DNA of 64,000 nt from Mangifera indica. Lineage: Eukaryota; Streptophyta; Magnoliopsida; Sapindales; Anacardiaceae. How positions within the stretch are numbered: the first letter of the stretch is position 1; every line of letters starts with the position of its first letter. The DNA lies in contig NW_025401134.1 of NCBI RefSeq assembly GCF_011075055.1, positions 175,366 to 239,365 of the forward strand, in the 5' to 3' direction. Below are positions 46,882-59,207 of this stretch, in pieces. Position numbers and translations under genes: made by a program. Below the pieces are notes generated by a model, which did no database searches, was not told the origin of the DNA, and saw only the letters and a program-made list of their open reading frames with translations.

Positions 46882-48645
46882 TCAAGAATTTGACTTAGGT
46901 ACCCAAATCATGTTGGGTCCTTGGTGGTTAGTTTTTGTTCCCTTAGGAACCCACACTTTCTTAGTGCCCATATGATGTTTCTTTTGAATTGGGCAAGATG
47001 ATGAGATATGACCTTTATTTCCACAATAATTGCAAGTTATATTTGATTCACTTGAAGTTGAAGCTTTAACAAAATAATTTTTTAAGTATTTTGCTTTGAT
47101 AAAAGGCTTATAACCAAGTCCTCTTTTGTTTAAGACTCCCCTTTGCACACCAAGCATTTTATCAAGAATGTCTTTTCCATTTTTAAATTTTAAAACTTCA
47201 ATTTCATTTTCTATAATTTCTTTTTCCCTTTTGGCTATGCAAAGATCATTTTCAAACTTTTGTTTTTCTTTTTCAAAAATGGAATACTTGTTTTCTTCAT
47301 TTTCTTTTCCTTTAAGCTTAAGGATTTTTTGGTTAAGATTTTCATTTTCTTTCTTTAAAGACTCATTTTCCTTTTCCAAATTAAAATTTTTCTTTTAAGG
47401 GTTGCATTTTTAGACATGCAAAGAGCAAGTTTTTCATTCATCTCTTCAAGTGTATCATATAACTCTTCATATGAGGGGTTTTCATCTATCTCATCATCTA
47501 TGTCATCTAAATCATCAAAAGTATTAGATGAGTTAGAGTTAGTTACCTCATTATTTGTAGTTGCCATGAAACACATGTTGGCCACTTCATTATCCTCCTT
47601 TTCGGATTCACTTTCATCGCTATCGTCCCGCGTAGCTTTCATTGCTTTCTTTTTCGATCTACCAATTTTAAGGAGAGGGCAATCATATTTGATGTGTCCC
47701 AGCTTCTTGCATTCATAGCACACAATTTGTTCCCTCCTTTGTCTTTCTCCCCTTTCACCTTTAGAAACATCCCTTTTTATGAAGTTTTCATTTCTTCTTA
47801 GCTTTCTATTCCTTAGAAGCTTTCCAATCTTTCTACTCAAGAGTACAATGTCTTCATCTTCATCATTTGATATCTCCTCTTCCTCTTCTAGGAACTTTTC
47901 ATTCTTTTTGATTGATGATTTGAAGGCAATACTCTTTTTCTTCTTTTCCACCTCTTCAATTTGTCGTTGCTTCATAGTAAGCTCATGAGTGAGAAGTGAA
48001 CCTAAAAGTTCTTCAAGAGGTAGAGTCTTGACATCCTTTGCTTCTTCGATTGCCGTCACTTTTGGATCCCAAGAGGGAGGCAAACATCTAAAAAGTTTCT
48101 TGACATTTTCTTGGTTAGTATAAACTTTACCAAGATTTTTCAATTCATTCACAATAGTAATAAATCTATCAAACATGTCACTAATGGTTTCATTTTCATT
48201 CATCCTAAACAACTCGTATGAGTGTGTGAGCATGCTAATTTTAGTCTCTTTGACTTGTGAAGTCCCCTCATTTGACACCATCAATAATTCCCAAATTTCT
48301 TTAGCCGAGGTACAAGCTTGTACCTTGTTAAAGTTATATTCATTTAATGCACAATATAACACATTCATAGCTCTAGCATTAATGGCAATATTCTTCTTAT
48401 CTTGAGGGGTCATTTCTTCCCTAGTTTTGGGCACTTGTTTTCCATCCACTTCTTTCATAGGAACAAAAGGTCTATCTTGTACTACATCCCACAATTCATA
48501 ATCACTTTGAAGGAAAATCGACTTGCGATTTTTCTAATGGGCATATCCGGTGCCATCAAACAATGGCGGTCTATTAGGGGCAAGCCCTTCACTAACGGTA
48601 TGGATTTTCCTAGGTTCATGGCCATTGCTCTAAATGGTTAAGTTT
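46882..48645 (-). pseudogene. SIRE-type gag, broken by a stop and a frameshift
   Basis: The N-terminal part (PPLFDGTGYAH, then LWDVVQDRPFVP) is interrupted by TAG at 48536-48534, where Copia gags normally have Trp. The main frame (48494-47355) has the UBN2-type gag core (ARAMNVLYCALNEYNFNKV, EIWELLMVSNEGT, LPPSWDPKVTAIEEAKD). It also has a Lys-rich region, zinc knuckle 1 CYECKKLGHIKYDC (47720-47679), an acidic stretch and a coiled-coil start. A +1/-1 slip in an A/T run near 47380 moves it to the frame of 47379-46882. That frame carries the coiled coil (KENESLKKENENLNQKI) and zinc knuckle 2, CNYCGNKGHISSSC. It ends at TGA 46884-46882 in the same frame as pol. Confidence 0.85.
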
Positions 48646-48663
48646 ATGAGAATGAGCAACCAA

Positions 48664-48675
48664 GCTCTGATACCA
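48664..48675 (-). other. Primer binding site (tRNA-Met type)
   Basis: On the minus strand TGGTATCAGAGC begins two bases after the end of the 5' LTR. This exact sequence is the standard initiator-tRNA-Met site of plant Copia and Gypsy elements. Confidence 0.95.
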
Positions 48676-48677
48676 AT

Positions 48678-50106
48678 TGTAGGATCGAATGGCCTAAGAG
48701 GGGGGGTGAATTAGGCAATTTTAAAACTATCTTTACCAAATTTGAGAATTAAAACAATTTATTCAAATCAAATAATGTTACCTATTTTTAATCCAATGTA
48801 TGAAAATAACTAAAATATTTCAAATAATCAATACAATCAAAATAACATAACATAAAATATAAGTTTAAGGGAAGAGAAAATCAAACACGCGATGTATAGT
48901 GGTTCGGCTCAACCCGGCCTACGTCCACTCCTCCAAGCTTTCTCCCTTGGAGTATTCCACTAATCTTGGTTGACTAAAACCTCAACCAAGCTTTTCTTCA
49001 CAACCAAAATAGCTTCCAAGGTGCTATTAACCTTTACAAATATTGAAACTCAATTTCTCTCACAAGAAATTTTCTAATCTCTCCAAGAGTGAACCTCACT
49101 CTTTTATAACACGAATGTTAGTATGAAATTGAAATATGATCTCTCTCAAGAGTGTATATGAAAGTTAAAACTTAGTACAACCCAATGCAAATGAAAATAC
49201 AAAGTGTATGAGCAAGGGTTTTGATTAGAGAGAAAAATTTGCAAGTAAATAGCTCAAGATTAATTTGCTCTCAAATATGTGAAAGTTCTTGGTGGCAAAA
49301 AAAAAATTCTTTTCGAACGAAATTGATTGGGTTTATATAGGGGAAAATGAGGAAAGTTACCGTTGTGCACAAAGATAGCCGTTTTAATTTTCCAGAAAAT
49401 GCACAATTCGATCGACTGGATGGAATTCGGTCAACCGGATGTGACGTGGCACTTTCGTTGAGCTTACGTGGCACTAGCTGTTAAAAAAATTCAAACCAAA
49501 ATTCGGTCGACCGAATTTCTAAAGCCAAAATACATGGCTTCTGGATAATTCGGAAGCTGATTCGGTCGGTGAAATTCGGTCGATCGAATTTTATTACATT
49601 TTACCCCCTAAATTTTCAAAAATCACAATTTGACCCCTAAAACTTTCAAAAGTGATAATTTAACCCATTTTTGAAAATTCTTTCAAAACCAACTTTAAGA
49701 TATGAAAATGTAGTTCACAAAACTTCATCATTTTAAAAGAATTAGTAAACTTTGGTGAAAGAATTGGCTTAAACCAATAAGTTTGAAAAATAACATTTTA
49801 ACCCAAAATGTGAAAGATATGAAAATGAGTTTTCAAATGAGCTATCCCATGCAAATAAATATTCTAATCAAAACGAATACTCTAAATTACAAATATATCT
49901 ACCTAACACTTGAGTTTTTCTTCAAATCTTCAATAATTCTTCAATTAACTCTTCTCTTTCATTTCCATCTTGAAATTCCTTCAAGTGCATTAGATAAATC
50001 CTTGCAATCTAAGCTCACACTCAAGTAAAATCATTAGTCAATATGTTTAGGGACATATTAGTTTGTTATCATCAAAATAAGAGCATAATGACTCATTGAG
50101 TCAACA
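48678..50106 (-). repeat. SIRE-type 5' LTR
   Basis: TG...CA borders match the other LTR. It contains the perfect palindrome AAATTCGGTCGACCGAATTT at 49499-49518 and a diverged one near 49575. Confidence 0.93.
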
Positions 50107-50790
50107 ACCTTAACTTACTTGGTGTAGTGGTTTTGGGTTTAATCACTGTGTCTTGGGTTTTCCCTTTCAATAAATATAGATAGGGTTTTAAGTTAAAAAA
50201 AAAACTATTTGGGAGGGATTGGAAATCAAATTCACCTTAACTTTGTAGGGAATGACAACCCTACAGACATTCAACTATTCTAGAATATTAATTATCTTTA
50301 TGATATGGTCATCTAGAGGCAAACGTTCCCTTAGTCTTATACTGAAGAATGTCACACACAAATCGTATTCGACAACGTGTGAATTTTTGCCATACGACTA
50401 TTGTAAGACCATGAGTATATCATACGCATTTTACATGTTCTTATGCTTTGTTTGTAATTCTCTATTCATCGAAGCTAGCATGTAACTTTAAACTCTCAAA
50501 GTATTTTTGTACTATATTTTGAAAACTTCATTTTCATCATCTATGGCATCTGGAGCCAAGTCAAATGGAATGGGTGCTTCCAATTCATATACAACTTTTT
50601 CAAAACTGAAAACAATTCTTAATTTTCTTAGCCAATCTTTGAAGTTCGATCTAATTAAAACATTATTATTCAGAATACACAATAACACATTATTGGTCAT
50701 TTTTCAATATATCACAATTAAATGGAGAATACTACAAAGAAAAATAGTTTTTATTAGTGTATAGTATAATTTTAAACCTTTTAATGCATA
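50107..50790 (-). pseudogene. Copia gag N-terminal fragment, right side of the SIRE insertion
   Basis: The clearest frame (50700-50512) reads RSNFKDWLRKLRIVFSFEKVVYE and PIPFDLAPDA. Further pieces such as CYMLASMNRELQ-like sequence and YGKNSHVVEYD lie near 50480-50350. These are the conserved start of Copia gag proteins of the Tork/TAR type. The gene is broken by stops and by the 10.6 kb insertion at 50106. Confidence 0.7.
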
Positions 50791-51500
50791 ATCTTATTAG
50801 CTTTTACTATTTTATTTGAATCTTGCACTCCCTTTGACAGTATCTAAAAATTTCATTAGAGTAAATTTCTAGTGGGGAATTGAATTCTTATTAAATTTAA
50901 TTAACCTCACAAAATAGAAATCTTGGTCAACTAAATTCAATAAGTAGGAAACCATTTCTATTTATATCCCTATATAAGACTTGATTTGTTTTCCATGCCC
51001 TTCGCTTTAGATACCTCACATAATAGAAATCTTGGTATCCTCGGCTAGTTAAATCTAAACCAACATGCTTTCCCACAATGACACTTTTAGCATGTCTTCA
51101 CATAATAGAAATCTTGGACAAGATAAAAATAACCATCCAAGAATAAGATAAATTTAATTCCGCGACATAAATTCAATATTCCTTGCATAATAGAAATTTC
51201 AGGATATTAAAATTTATGTTATGGAATTTAGTTATTTTATGATGAGAGATATAGATTTAATAATTTTCTTTAAGGAGATTTTTGGTTTAACTTAAAGTTA
51301 ATTAAGTTTAATTATTTAATATGCGTCCACACATCACATATATATAATTAAAGTAGGTGGGAAGCTAATAGGGTTTTCGAAAACACAATCTATTAGAAAA
51401 CTATTCACCTTGATCTATGTCTTCGATCAAATCATCATCCAGATTGTCTTTAGGTCTTCGTCCAACCACTCCGATTACATCTGGAACTTAGGCACATGAC
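50791..51500 (-). mobile_element. Copia 5' leader with a repeated 18 bp motif
   Basis: ACATAATAGAAATCTTGG, or a one- to three-base variant, occurs at 50909-50926, 51018-51035, 51100-51117 and 51185-51202. On the sense (minus) strand it reads CCAAGATTTCTATTATGT. It precedes the gag fragment, so it would be in the untranslated leader. The rest is AT-rich without a gene. Confidence 0.6.
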
Positions 51501-52763
51501 CTGATAAAGTAAAAATAAATAGAAAGAGGGGTTATTTAATACAAACCGTTTAATAAAAAAATATTACAACCCAAATATTAAAACTTTGAAAAATCACAAA
51601 TTACATCTATGATCAGCCCTAAATTATCCATTTATCAACTAAATTAATATTCTTTATATATTATAAACTCATTCATAACTAAATAACTATTAATCTACTA
51701 AATTTGATTTAATCAAGTATAAAAATATCATGCATTGATTCAAGCAAAAATGACATAATCTATAAATAAACTGCAAATATTCATAATATTTATTTTTAAT
51801 TCAAAACCATGAATGGAAAAGGGAACATACAACATTTTGCATCCCTAATATATTTTATATGAATATATTTTTTATCATGCCAATCTTAAATCAAGCATTT
51901 AAATTCACCATGATTACATAAGGGTACAGACAACATTTTACATGCATTCACATATATTATATGAATATAATCAACTCTTGCCAACTTTTGATCACATTTT
52001 ACACTTAATCACAATTGAATGCAAATTGATTTATATGCATAATTTATCATTTAATCACATTAAACTAAATCATGCATTAAACATTCATGGCATATATACA
52101 TACCATACCATTCAACATGTCATGTAAAACCCTTTTTACTATGCATTACATTTTCATTTTATATGCAATTACATTAATTCCATACAATTAAATCTTCATC
52201 CAAAATTGCTTTAATAACCATTAAACTTTCATTTAGCATGTTTGAACAAAAATTTAAAAAACCAGAATTTTAAATGAACATTTCAACACATATATGCACA
52301 CATGTTAACATTCATATGCATATACCATACATGCATGCCCTTAATTCAAGTATTTCATGTGCAATACACAAAATTAACATAAATTTACAATGTATATTAT
52401 CATATAAATCTAGTTGAAGATGCATCTAAAAAATTCCAAGATTTAAACTTCAGTTCTCAAGCTAAAAGCACATGCATGTTACATTCAAGCACATGCACAT
52501 GCATCCCATAAACACTTCATCTTATACATGCATTAATTCATATGTTCTTTATCTATAATCATTAGAATACATAGAAAGAAAAAATAAACTTAGCAAACAA
52601 CCCAAGGCTGAGAGCTAAATTGTAAGATTATGCTTGAAAATTTTGATTTCAAAGAAAATCAATAGCATGCATGTACACATATGCCACATATACATACTTT
52701 TATGCCCAAATAACATAAATTTAGCTCAAAACTTAACATGTAAGGAGCCAAAATAGCTTTGAT
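51501..52763. other. AT-rich tract with many CATGCA/TGCATG words
   Basis: No gene is seen. The words CATGCA, ATGCAT and CACATG recur densely between about 51730 and 52700. The composition and neighbourhood suggest an LTR or leader of an old retrotransposon, but I cannot find its ends. Confidence 0.35.
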
Positions 52764-54564
52764 TGTTTGGGTAGGTACCCTAAAGCCAATTAGATTTGAC
52801 ATTTTGTGGATGTAATTTTAATCACTAACAGAAATGATTTATTGTTATTCTATTCATGTATGCTTAATTATATCATAATGCGAATAACATGCCCTTAGAA
52901 TGGTAGAAATTGTGATGAGACGATTAGACAACTGATCATGGGAACCCTATGTGCATATTAAGTGGCCATTTTAGAAATGTCAGTAACTCGACATTGCAAT
53001 GAATAAAGACATGTGTAGTGATTATGAGATTATTATGGTGTTGATCGACCCCATCAAAAGTGGTGACAATTCTCACGTATCAAAGTTATTGTAGTTAGTT
53101 TGGTATAATATATCGTTGTATATTATGGATATGTACACCGGATTGACCTAACTAGAGGTTATCTATATGGATAGTTGCTCCAATATTTATGGAATGAATC
53201 CTTTAAACATCTTAGGGTACATGTGATCTTTTAACTAGAGGTCGCTAGACCGTATCATGTAAAGATCGATATAGTTTGACATTATCCAACGTGCCACCGT
53301 AATTAGGGTAACAATAATGGTAGTAATCAACTATATTGTGAGATACATGGAGGCTATGGTTGATCAATAAAGAATTCTTCACTCTTAAGCATAGGAGAAG
53401 ATATATTATACAAGAGTACTAAATGACATCCATGATTACTTGAATTTGTGGCCATTGTGGGATAAGGTTGTAGTCTAATCCATGTTAGTCATTAATGTGA
53501 ATCAGTTCATATCGAGGAACCACTAAGATAAACACATCTTTATGTCTTAGCTTCAAGAGATATTGGTTGATAAAAGGATTGAATTACATGTAACTATGAT
53601 GTTGTAAAAGCTTAGGAGATGTTCGTTAACACTTTATCGTTTAGGTGGCCATTACACTTTGCTAGAGGCTAATCTTAATTTGTGTTTGGATTCAATTCGA
53701 ATCTAGACATTATCAACTCAATAAAGAGTTTTAAGTCACACGCATAAAGGAGTTGAATCAAACTTAGAGGTTTGGATTGTTTATTGATAATCCTGGTGTT
53801 TAAGGTTGAGAGAGAGATTGCGAATGAACTGGGTTTGCCTATTAGAGTTGATAGAACCCAATTGACCATGTTTTGACCAAATTCATAACCATGAATCTTA
53901 ATGTGCTAATTGTGCACTTGGTAAGATGGTGTCAACCATGCAAATAATTGATGCCAGTTGGCACCATAAGCAAAATGGTATGCCAGTCGACACACACATG
54001 TGATACAGGCTATGCAAGCTTTTGGCCATGCCAATCAGCATATACATGTGATGTCAATCATGCAAATAATTTGGTGGAATATTGGTTATGTATTCTACAT
54101 GCTAGCCATGCATGTGTGTATTGATGAGTGTTGTGCTTGGTTGAAATTTTAGTTGTGCCCAGACACCTACATATATAAATTAAAGTGTATGTTTGAGAAA
54201 GAGATATACATAACACATACAAAACCCTAGTCATTTTTTATCCTTTCTCTTTTTACTGTGAACACGTCTGTCCAATAAAAAAGCCCTAACAGCTTTTTCA
54301 CTTAGATTTCCTCTCTTTTGTGTTTGATCTCCACGTAGATACCAGGGTGTCAACACATAAGGGTTGGATAATGTATTGTTTTAAGCTATGTGCAGTTTGA
54401 AAGACTCATCAATATAGGTATAAATTTAAAACACCTTACAAGTGTTTTGTATATTTCATGAATTTTATGATTAAAATGAGAATCTTGGTTGGGGTTTTGC
54501 AGGATTTTTTTTTATTTTTTATTTCATTGTACTATCGATTATCGACGCCCTGAAAATCCCTATA
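52764..54564 (+). mobile_element. Copia 5' LTR (copy 4, 1801 bp, plus strand)
   Basis: It begins TGTTTGGGTAGGTACCCTA and ends CGACGCCCTGAAAATCCCTATA. It is homologous in inverse orientation to 28582-30232 and 15205-16989. A primer site follows at 54566. Confidence 0.75.
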
Positions 54565-54565
54565 G

Positions 54566-54578
54566 TGGTATCAAAGCC
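54566..54578 (+). other. Primer binding site of the plus-strand Copia copy
   Basis: TGGTATCAAAGCC lies one base after the LTR, one substitution from the tRNA-Met type site. Confidence 0.75.
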
Positions 54579-55419
54579 ACCGTTTAGCATAATTTTCATA
54601 AAAATTATACTTGTAGTTAGTTTGATTAATTTTTATATGTTGATTGCATGTAATTGAGATTAATCAAAACTAAATAAAACTTGTAAAGATGATTTGAAAT
54701 CATGTTGTTGCACAATTTGTTGAGTATCATGTATAATATAAACTGTGTTAAATTATTAAGTGATGACTCATAGATTTTTTTTTTAGTTTTATTGATATAT
54801 GCTGATTTGTTTTGGTTAAATGTCATAGGTTTTGTGTGGTCTCATGAAATCGCTTTCAAATTATGTTGATTGTATGATTCGAAGGTTACACCAGTATGAG
54901 TACGATTTACATGCCATATTCCCTTACCCCGGTGATTGACTTGCTGAGAATTGAGGAATAATCTAGGTTTATTTCATCACTGGAAAAACCAGAAAATTGG
55001 TGTCTTGAGAAACCACCATGCACAACTGACACCAAGCTATGCATGGTGGATGTTAGGTGCACATCCCTCTAACATCATGCCTTGGTGCACAATTGGACAC
55101 TTCCGTGTCTATTCATGCCTTGACATGGTGCCAACTGTGCACTTGGTTGGCTTCCAGTTATGCCCGATGGCTTTTTGTCATGCTTTCTATCTGTACTTGA
55201 TTTTGGAATTTTGTTGAATTCTAGATGTACGAGTGGACACCTCACTTGCACTTCCAACAAGGTTGAAAACATTAATTTAGTCTTATTTTGTTGAATTGCG
55301 ACTAAATTGAGATTTTCTTGAGCTTTAAGGTTGAATTTTATTTTTTAAAACTTTAAGGACCAAAATGTAATTTAATACTTGGGATAATAATAATTAAGAT
55401 TTAAATTTTTTTAATCAAC

Positions 55420-55459
<40 letters not shown>

Positions 55460-56600
55460 ATGTATGTATGGTACTTAGTACATAACCAAAAAACCTTTAC
55501 GGATGTTGTTTTTATTTATTTATTTCTTTTGGGTTGTAATTTTTAAATAGGGCTCACGTGTCTGACCTTTATCCCTTTTTTTCTTTTAGATTAGGTTATT
55601 TTTATTTTTTTAGAATTAAGTAACTAGAAAACAAAGTCATGCAATAATTGAAGACTAGAGACAAAAATACAAGCGTAAAGACCTAAAGATGAAGATTCAC
55701 CTAGGCTGACTATTCAAACTCCTTTTGGCTTGAGGAGTTTGACATTAGTTATAGTTGTATACTGGTACATTTCATTTTTATGTTGTAGAATATATATGTA
55801 GATTTTATTTTACAAATGTTACCTAACATGTGGCTTAAAATATGATGAAACTGATTAATAAAACCCTCAATTTAAATATTAAGTAAAAAGTTTAATTTAT
55901 GTCTTCCAATATAACACCCTAATTAAGCCTCTGTTCATTGGAATCATGTTTACCAAAGCAAAGGGTACACTTTTACTAAGCGAAAAATAAGGTTTTGGTT
56001 ATATTAGGTCCGACTTAATTGATGTATTTTACTTGTTTGTCAAAACGAAGGTGAAGTATGTTAGAGACATGACTAGGGAACGCATTTATCGATGTAAGGA
56101 GATATGTAGTATCCATCCTACTGATACCAAGAGTCACATTTGAGGTTGTTTGATTTGTTGGGATAACACCTGACTTGAGATTATAGGCCTTTGGTGATTA
56201 ATTTGAAATTTACCTATTTAATTAATTTGAACTTGTTCACCAAAGCGAAAGGGAGAATTAATACAATAGGATATTAGTTCACTAGGAAGTTTACCAAAAC
56301 TTCTTAAGTACAACAATGAAGAGTATTGACTTGAAGAAAATAGTGGGAGCATTTTAATTATTAAATCCATAATTAAAATAAATATTATTAATTAAATAAA
56401 GCTTCTAATCCTTTTATTTGTAAATTATAAATCATAAAATTATCATGTCAAACCCAATGTATTGATCCATTCTCAAGAAAGAAAATAGGTCACTAGAAGC
56501 AACTTCACTAATTGGTACAAAAATCTTTAAATTATTCTACGATAAGAAAAGAGATTATATATCTTTAAAGAGTCATTGGCCTTTGAGCCTGGTCTCGATA
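54579..56600 (+). mobile_element. Leader region of the plus-strand Copia copy
   Basis: It is largely non-coding and matches the inverse of 26951-28563 in order. It includes a GC-richer patch (54980-55260) with repeated GTGCAC/ATGCATGG words and an (AT)n tract at 55422-55457. Frames in it lack conserved motifs. Confidence 0.55.
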
Positions 56601-57240
56601 CCATCTAAGAGGAAAAGAATACTTTCAATAGGTATCTTGATGACTCCATGGAAGTTCAATATTTCATTTTGACTTTAATGTCACTTAAGCTTCATAAACA
56701 ACATAAGGAAACAAATGTGCAATATGGCACTCATGCAAGGGTTGAACAAGATGAGGTGTCTAGTGCACTATTTGATTACAAATCTTTGAGGGAGGACAAG
56801 TTGACCCCTATGTGGTCAAGATGTTTAGTTATACTAAGAGGTTAGTGAGTTTGGGCTTCATAATGGATAATGAGCTTGCCATTGACTTGTTGTTTAAATC
56901 CCTCTTTAAATCGTAGGCTAATTTCATTATGAAGTTTAACTTAAATGAAAAGGAGAAAACCTTTGAAGAGTTATTATACATGCTCAGGTAGGTTGAACAA
57001 AAAGTACAAAAGGTAGCATTGATTTATCTGCTTGCGGTTGAAGCCCAAGCATCAAACGTTAAGGCTAAAGGTAAAGATAAGGTCAAAGCTAAGTCCAAGC
57101 CCAAAGCATAAAAACAACCTAATACTGCTACTTAGCCTACAAGTAGTGTATGGTAGGGAAATGTTATCTACTTTTATTGTGGCAAAACAAGTTACTAGAG
57201 TAGACATTGCAAAACCTTTATGTCAAGAAACTAAATTTGA
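56601..57240 (+). pseudogene. Copia gag remnant, plus strand
   Basis: The frame 56648-56845 (MEVQYFILTLMSLKLHKQ and RVEQDEVSSALFDYKSL) corresponds to the gag core of the copy at 26.2-26.7 kb. Further on come FEELLYML, a lysine-rich KAKGKDKVKAKSKPKA stretch and a zinc-knuckle remnant with FYCGKTSY. Stops separate these parts. Confidence 0.65.
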
Positions 57241-58012
57241 ATAAGCTGAACACTAAGTCTAAAAAGTGTGTCTTTAAGGGATATTCAAAAGTTACTAAGG
57301 GATACTACTTTTACTATCCAGAAGTGTGTCTTTGTTGCTTGCACCAGCATGTTCCCTGAGAAAGAATTTATTTTTAGAAAACCAATATGAGAAGGGTGGA
57401 ACTTGATGAAGTTCTTAAACCACAAGATAGCACGAATATTAAATAGGACAATATGCCATCACAAATAGTTAAGCATGATGAGGAAGTTCCTTTACCTCAA
57501 ATGGAACAACCTCAATGTATACAAGAGTTATGTAGGTCCACACAAGTATGTCTCGAGCTAGGGAGATTCGATTTTCTTTTGACTTAGCAAGGTGATGTAC
57601 TGGTCATCAATGATGATGAACCTAAGACCTATGACAAGGTTATTTCAAGTTTAGATTTTGATAAATGATTAGATGTCATAAAATTCAAAATAGACTCTAT
57701 GTATCAAAATCAAGTATGGACTTTGGTAGATGTACCTAAAGAGGTAAAACCTGTAGGGTGCAAATCAGTTTTCAAAAAAGAATACTAACTTGGAAAGTAA
57801 CGTGTATGCCTATAAAGTATAACTAGTTGCCAAAGGTTTCACTCAAAAATATGATATTGATTATGATGAAACCTTTTCACCAATCATTATGTTTAAGTCT
57901 ATTAGGATTATGCTTGCTATAACTTCATACTATGATTATGAAATCTTTCAGATGTATGTCAAGACTATTTTCCTGATTGGTAACCTTGTAGAAGATTTCT
58001 ATATAGTGTAAC
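57241..58012 (+). pseudogene. Copia integrase end and RT start, cut by a Gypsy insertion
   Basis: Pieces include KCVFKGYSKVTKGYYFYYPE (end of integrase), then in the RT KIDSMYQNQVWTLVDVPKEV and KPVGCKSVFKK. They continue with YDIDYDETFSP and a degenerated NVKTAFLNG-like motif ending at 58012. Protease and most of integrase are deleted between 57240 and this segment. The RT stops exactly where the Gypsy LTR starts, so its remainder should lie beyond the right end of the window. Confidence 0.7.
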
Positions 58013-58995
58013 TGATGTATTTTCGGCTACCTCTCCAACCCTAGCTTCCAAGTCTCTATCAAATCTCCATTTCGCTCAAGCCACCATTGAGAATGAAGAA
58101 TTAGCTCCATGCAAGCCCAAAGATTCATTGCTTTTTCCATCTTGGCCCAACTTTACTTTTGGGTGCAATCTCATTACTTGCATCTAAGGCCTTAATGAAA
58201 TGGAAACTTAAATAAGTCCAAGAAGCCAACTACAAGCCCAAGTAGATGAGGCAGCCCTCCATCACTTAAATGGAGCCCAAGATGCCATGAAGCCCATTTA
58301 GTTGGATTGTAACTAAAAGAGAAGCAAGTAACTTTAGTTGGTGGACATAGTTCCACCTTTTAGGGAAAAGTTGTTCCCTTTTGTTGTTTTCTTCAATTAA
58401 TATGGTATAGCCTTAGTATTGAATGAATGGTTAAGCTTAAATGAAGGGAAAAACTTCCATGTCAAATTAATGCCCAATTTTTGCCACCACTTGCTCTTGT
58501 ATATGAAAGTGGATTTTCACTTGTAAAGGCCTAGACTTCTTTGATAATGAAATATTCAAGTAAAGTTTTGTAGCTTTTCTTTAGTTGCTTTTTCCTTTAT
58601 CCAATTCATCTCGGACGAAGAATTGATGGTGGAAGACCCTAAGGTTGGTGGAAATTTCCTTTATGCCTTGGTTAACTTTCTTGTTACCCTTGAAATCCAA
58701 AGTGTGAATGTGTGTTGTATGCCCGGATACTGTTCACAGTGTGTGATTTTGCCATTTTCAAATTTTGTCATCAAACTTTGAAACAAGTTTTGATTGCCTT
58801 GTTGGTTGAGTTGTGATTGCTATAATATACCATTAGAAAGCTCTTTGAATATCCTTTCCAATGATCTATACTTTGTATGCTTTGGAGGTCATTTGATTGG
58901 TTAAAATGGAAGACAAAGTGCTGTTGTGCCATATGAACATTAATTTCCAGATTTGAGTCTGTGAATTATTGCATTGCCTTGATGGATATGCACCA
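58013..58995 (+). repeat. Gypsy 5' LTR
   Basis: It starts TGATGTATTTTCGGCTACC and ends near ATATGCACCA, two bases before the primer site. The first 320 bases recur at 63682-64000. Confidence 0.85.
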
Positions 58996-58997
58996 TT

Positions 58998-59010
58998 TGG
59001 TATCAGAGCC
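58998..59010 (+). other. Gypsy primer binding site
   Basis: TGGTATCAGAGCC is the standard tRNA-Met type primer site. Confidence 0.93.
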
Positions 59011-59207
59011 TAGGTTGTTTGTGTGATTTCTATCTCCGGGAGCTACTGTTCACCTCTCGAAATTTACTGTTCATTACAAAATTACTGTTCACAGAACCTT
59101 ATTTTGCCTTAAACACAAACCTTCCTTAACGTAAACACTTACCAATACTCACCCCAACCCTTAAACACTTATAACCATTAACCTTTACCTACTAGCCACT
59201 ACCACAA

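Larger units (their letters stand above)
39473..50106 (-). mobile_element. Structurally complete Copia (SIRE/Maximus type) retrotransposon, 10,634 bp
   Basis: LTRs of 1447 bp (39473-40919) and 1429 bp (48678-50106) bound the element, both TG...CA, and a 5 bp duplication acctt flanks it. In minus-strand order it has the 5' LTR, primer site (48675-48664), gag, pol (protease, integrase, RT, RNase H: the Copia order), a long spacer, an extra ORF, the polypurine tract (40933-40920) and the 3' LTR. Large size, long LTRs, a long spacer and an additional ORF after pol are hallmarks of SIRE/Maximus elements. The LTRs differ by a few percent plus one indel of ~21 bp, so the insertion is not very recent. 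Gag and pol are broken, so the copy is not autonomous now. Confidence 0.93.

Noticed and set aside
54951..55272. Possible small protein genes on both strands in the GC-richer patch of the Copia leader
   Set aside because: The patch recurs in other copies of the family as non-coding leader/LTR sequence and the frames lack conserved motifs.
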